19,047 nt of DNA from Saccoglossus kowalevskii (Eukaryota; Hemichordata; Enteropneusta; Harrimaniidae): the NCBI RefSeq assembly GCF_000003605.2, contig NW_003141313.1:390450-409496 (forward strand). The letters run 5' to 3'. Position numbers and translations under genes: made by a program. Shown piece by piece: positions 18,700-19,047 of the stretch. The notes below the pieces were generated by a model. That model had not been told where the DNA came from. It was given only the letters and a program-made list of their open reading frames with translations, and did no database searches. Position 1 is the stretch's first letter. Each line of letters begins with the position of its first letter.

Positions 18700-19047
18700 T
18701 GTGCTGCAGTATTCATGTTAGTAAGTCGCAGGAGTGTGGTGTTATCAGCTACATCTGCAAATAAAAAGTTAGCACCACGGTCTGAATATTATAACTTGAT
18801 ACAGTTAATACATTCATTAACGAAATTGAATTTGTTCATTACTCTAAGTAAAATGAAACACTTAATGTTGTCAAAAGCTTTGCGACAGTCTAAAAATAGA
18901 GTGGCGCCTTGGCTAGTTTTAGCATAATTGATTACATCATATACAAACTTTACATTTTGACCAATAAAATCCACGAATTTCCGAGTGTCACAGAATGGTT
19001 GAGTTCTACAAATAAAATTGAAAAACGCAGAAAAACGTTTTTTTTTT
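18700..19047 (-). pseudogene. Non-LTR retrotransposon RT fragment, internally deleted, continues off window
   Basis: Read on the minus strand from the window edge, the frame is open to a TAA at 18789-18791. It contains FIGQNVKFVYDVINYAK then GATLFLDCRKAFDNIK, corresponding to the FIGENI and FLDFxKAFD regions (first catalytic Asp) of L1/Tx1-like LINE reverse transcriptases. Past the stop, in the same frame, comes LFADVADNTTLLRLTN, which resembles the later FADDTTL box. The RT segment normally lying between the two (including the RQGCPLSP-type motif) is missing, implying an internal deletion. The start to the right lies outside the window. It is of a different type from the RT fragment at 4618-5459, so at least two LINE lineages are present. 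The plus-strand frame 18658-18927 is its shadow. Confidence 0.75.

Noticed and set aside
1-19047. CRISPR array, phage, toxin-antitoxin or operon structures
   Set aside because: No regularly spaced repeats, Shine-Dalgarno-led tandem genes or prokaryotic gene density; introns and LINEs show eukaryotic nuclear DNA.

Overview
The window looks like nuclear DNA of a marine invertebrate animal. It is AT-rich, has GT-AG introns, decayed non-LTR retrotransposons, short inverted-repeat DNA elements and microsatellites, and lacks any bacterial-style operon. Two host genes can be supported, both on the + strand. I cannot name the species; a bilaterian such as a hemichordate, mollusc or amphioxus would fit.

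Left part (1-1737): the last two coding exons of COMMD9, a subunit of the Commander/CCC endosomal-recycling complex. They lie at 496-599 and 1594-1737 and are joined by a 994-bp GT-AG intron that carries a transposon-terminus-like repeat. Earlier exons lie before the window. A canonical polyadenylation signal is at 2407.

Middle-left (1738-8400): intergenic DNA with mobile-element debris. It holds a diverged direct repeat (2813-3112), a frameshifted reverse-transcriptase fragment (4618-5459), a (TA)n tract, a small element with TA-flanked CAGT ends (5628-5715), a retroposon-like 3' tail (6541-6600) and a roughly 530-bp inverted-repeat element (7241-7772).

Centre (8400-about 10860): a compact gene with a recognisable promoter (CRE, CCAAT, TATA and an initiator-like site), one short uORF, and an uninterrupted 359-codon frame (8983-10062). 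It encodes a multi-pass membrane protein with a Cys-rich C-terminal domain that I do not recognise as a named family. Polyadenylation signals follow at 10740 and 10833.

Right of it (10860-15300): about 4.4 kb with no recognised protein, few obvious transposons and clearly more CpG than the COMMD9 side. It has three further perfect TGACGTCA sites, several CACGTG E-boxes, a CpG cluster and a strong polyadenylation signal at 12501. This could be a cis-regulatory domain, a long alternative 3' UTR or a noncoding transcript.

Right end (15300-19047): repeats again. There is a clear 302-bp MITE flanked by TTAA (15359-15668), a second solo end of the same type (16116-16129), a striking nested palindrome (16561-16626), and on the minus strand a degraded reverse transcriptase with an apparent internal deletion running off the window. 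COMMD9 and the membrane protein show no evident functional link.
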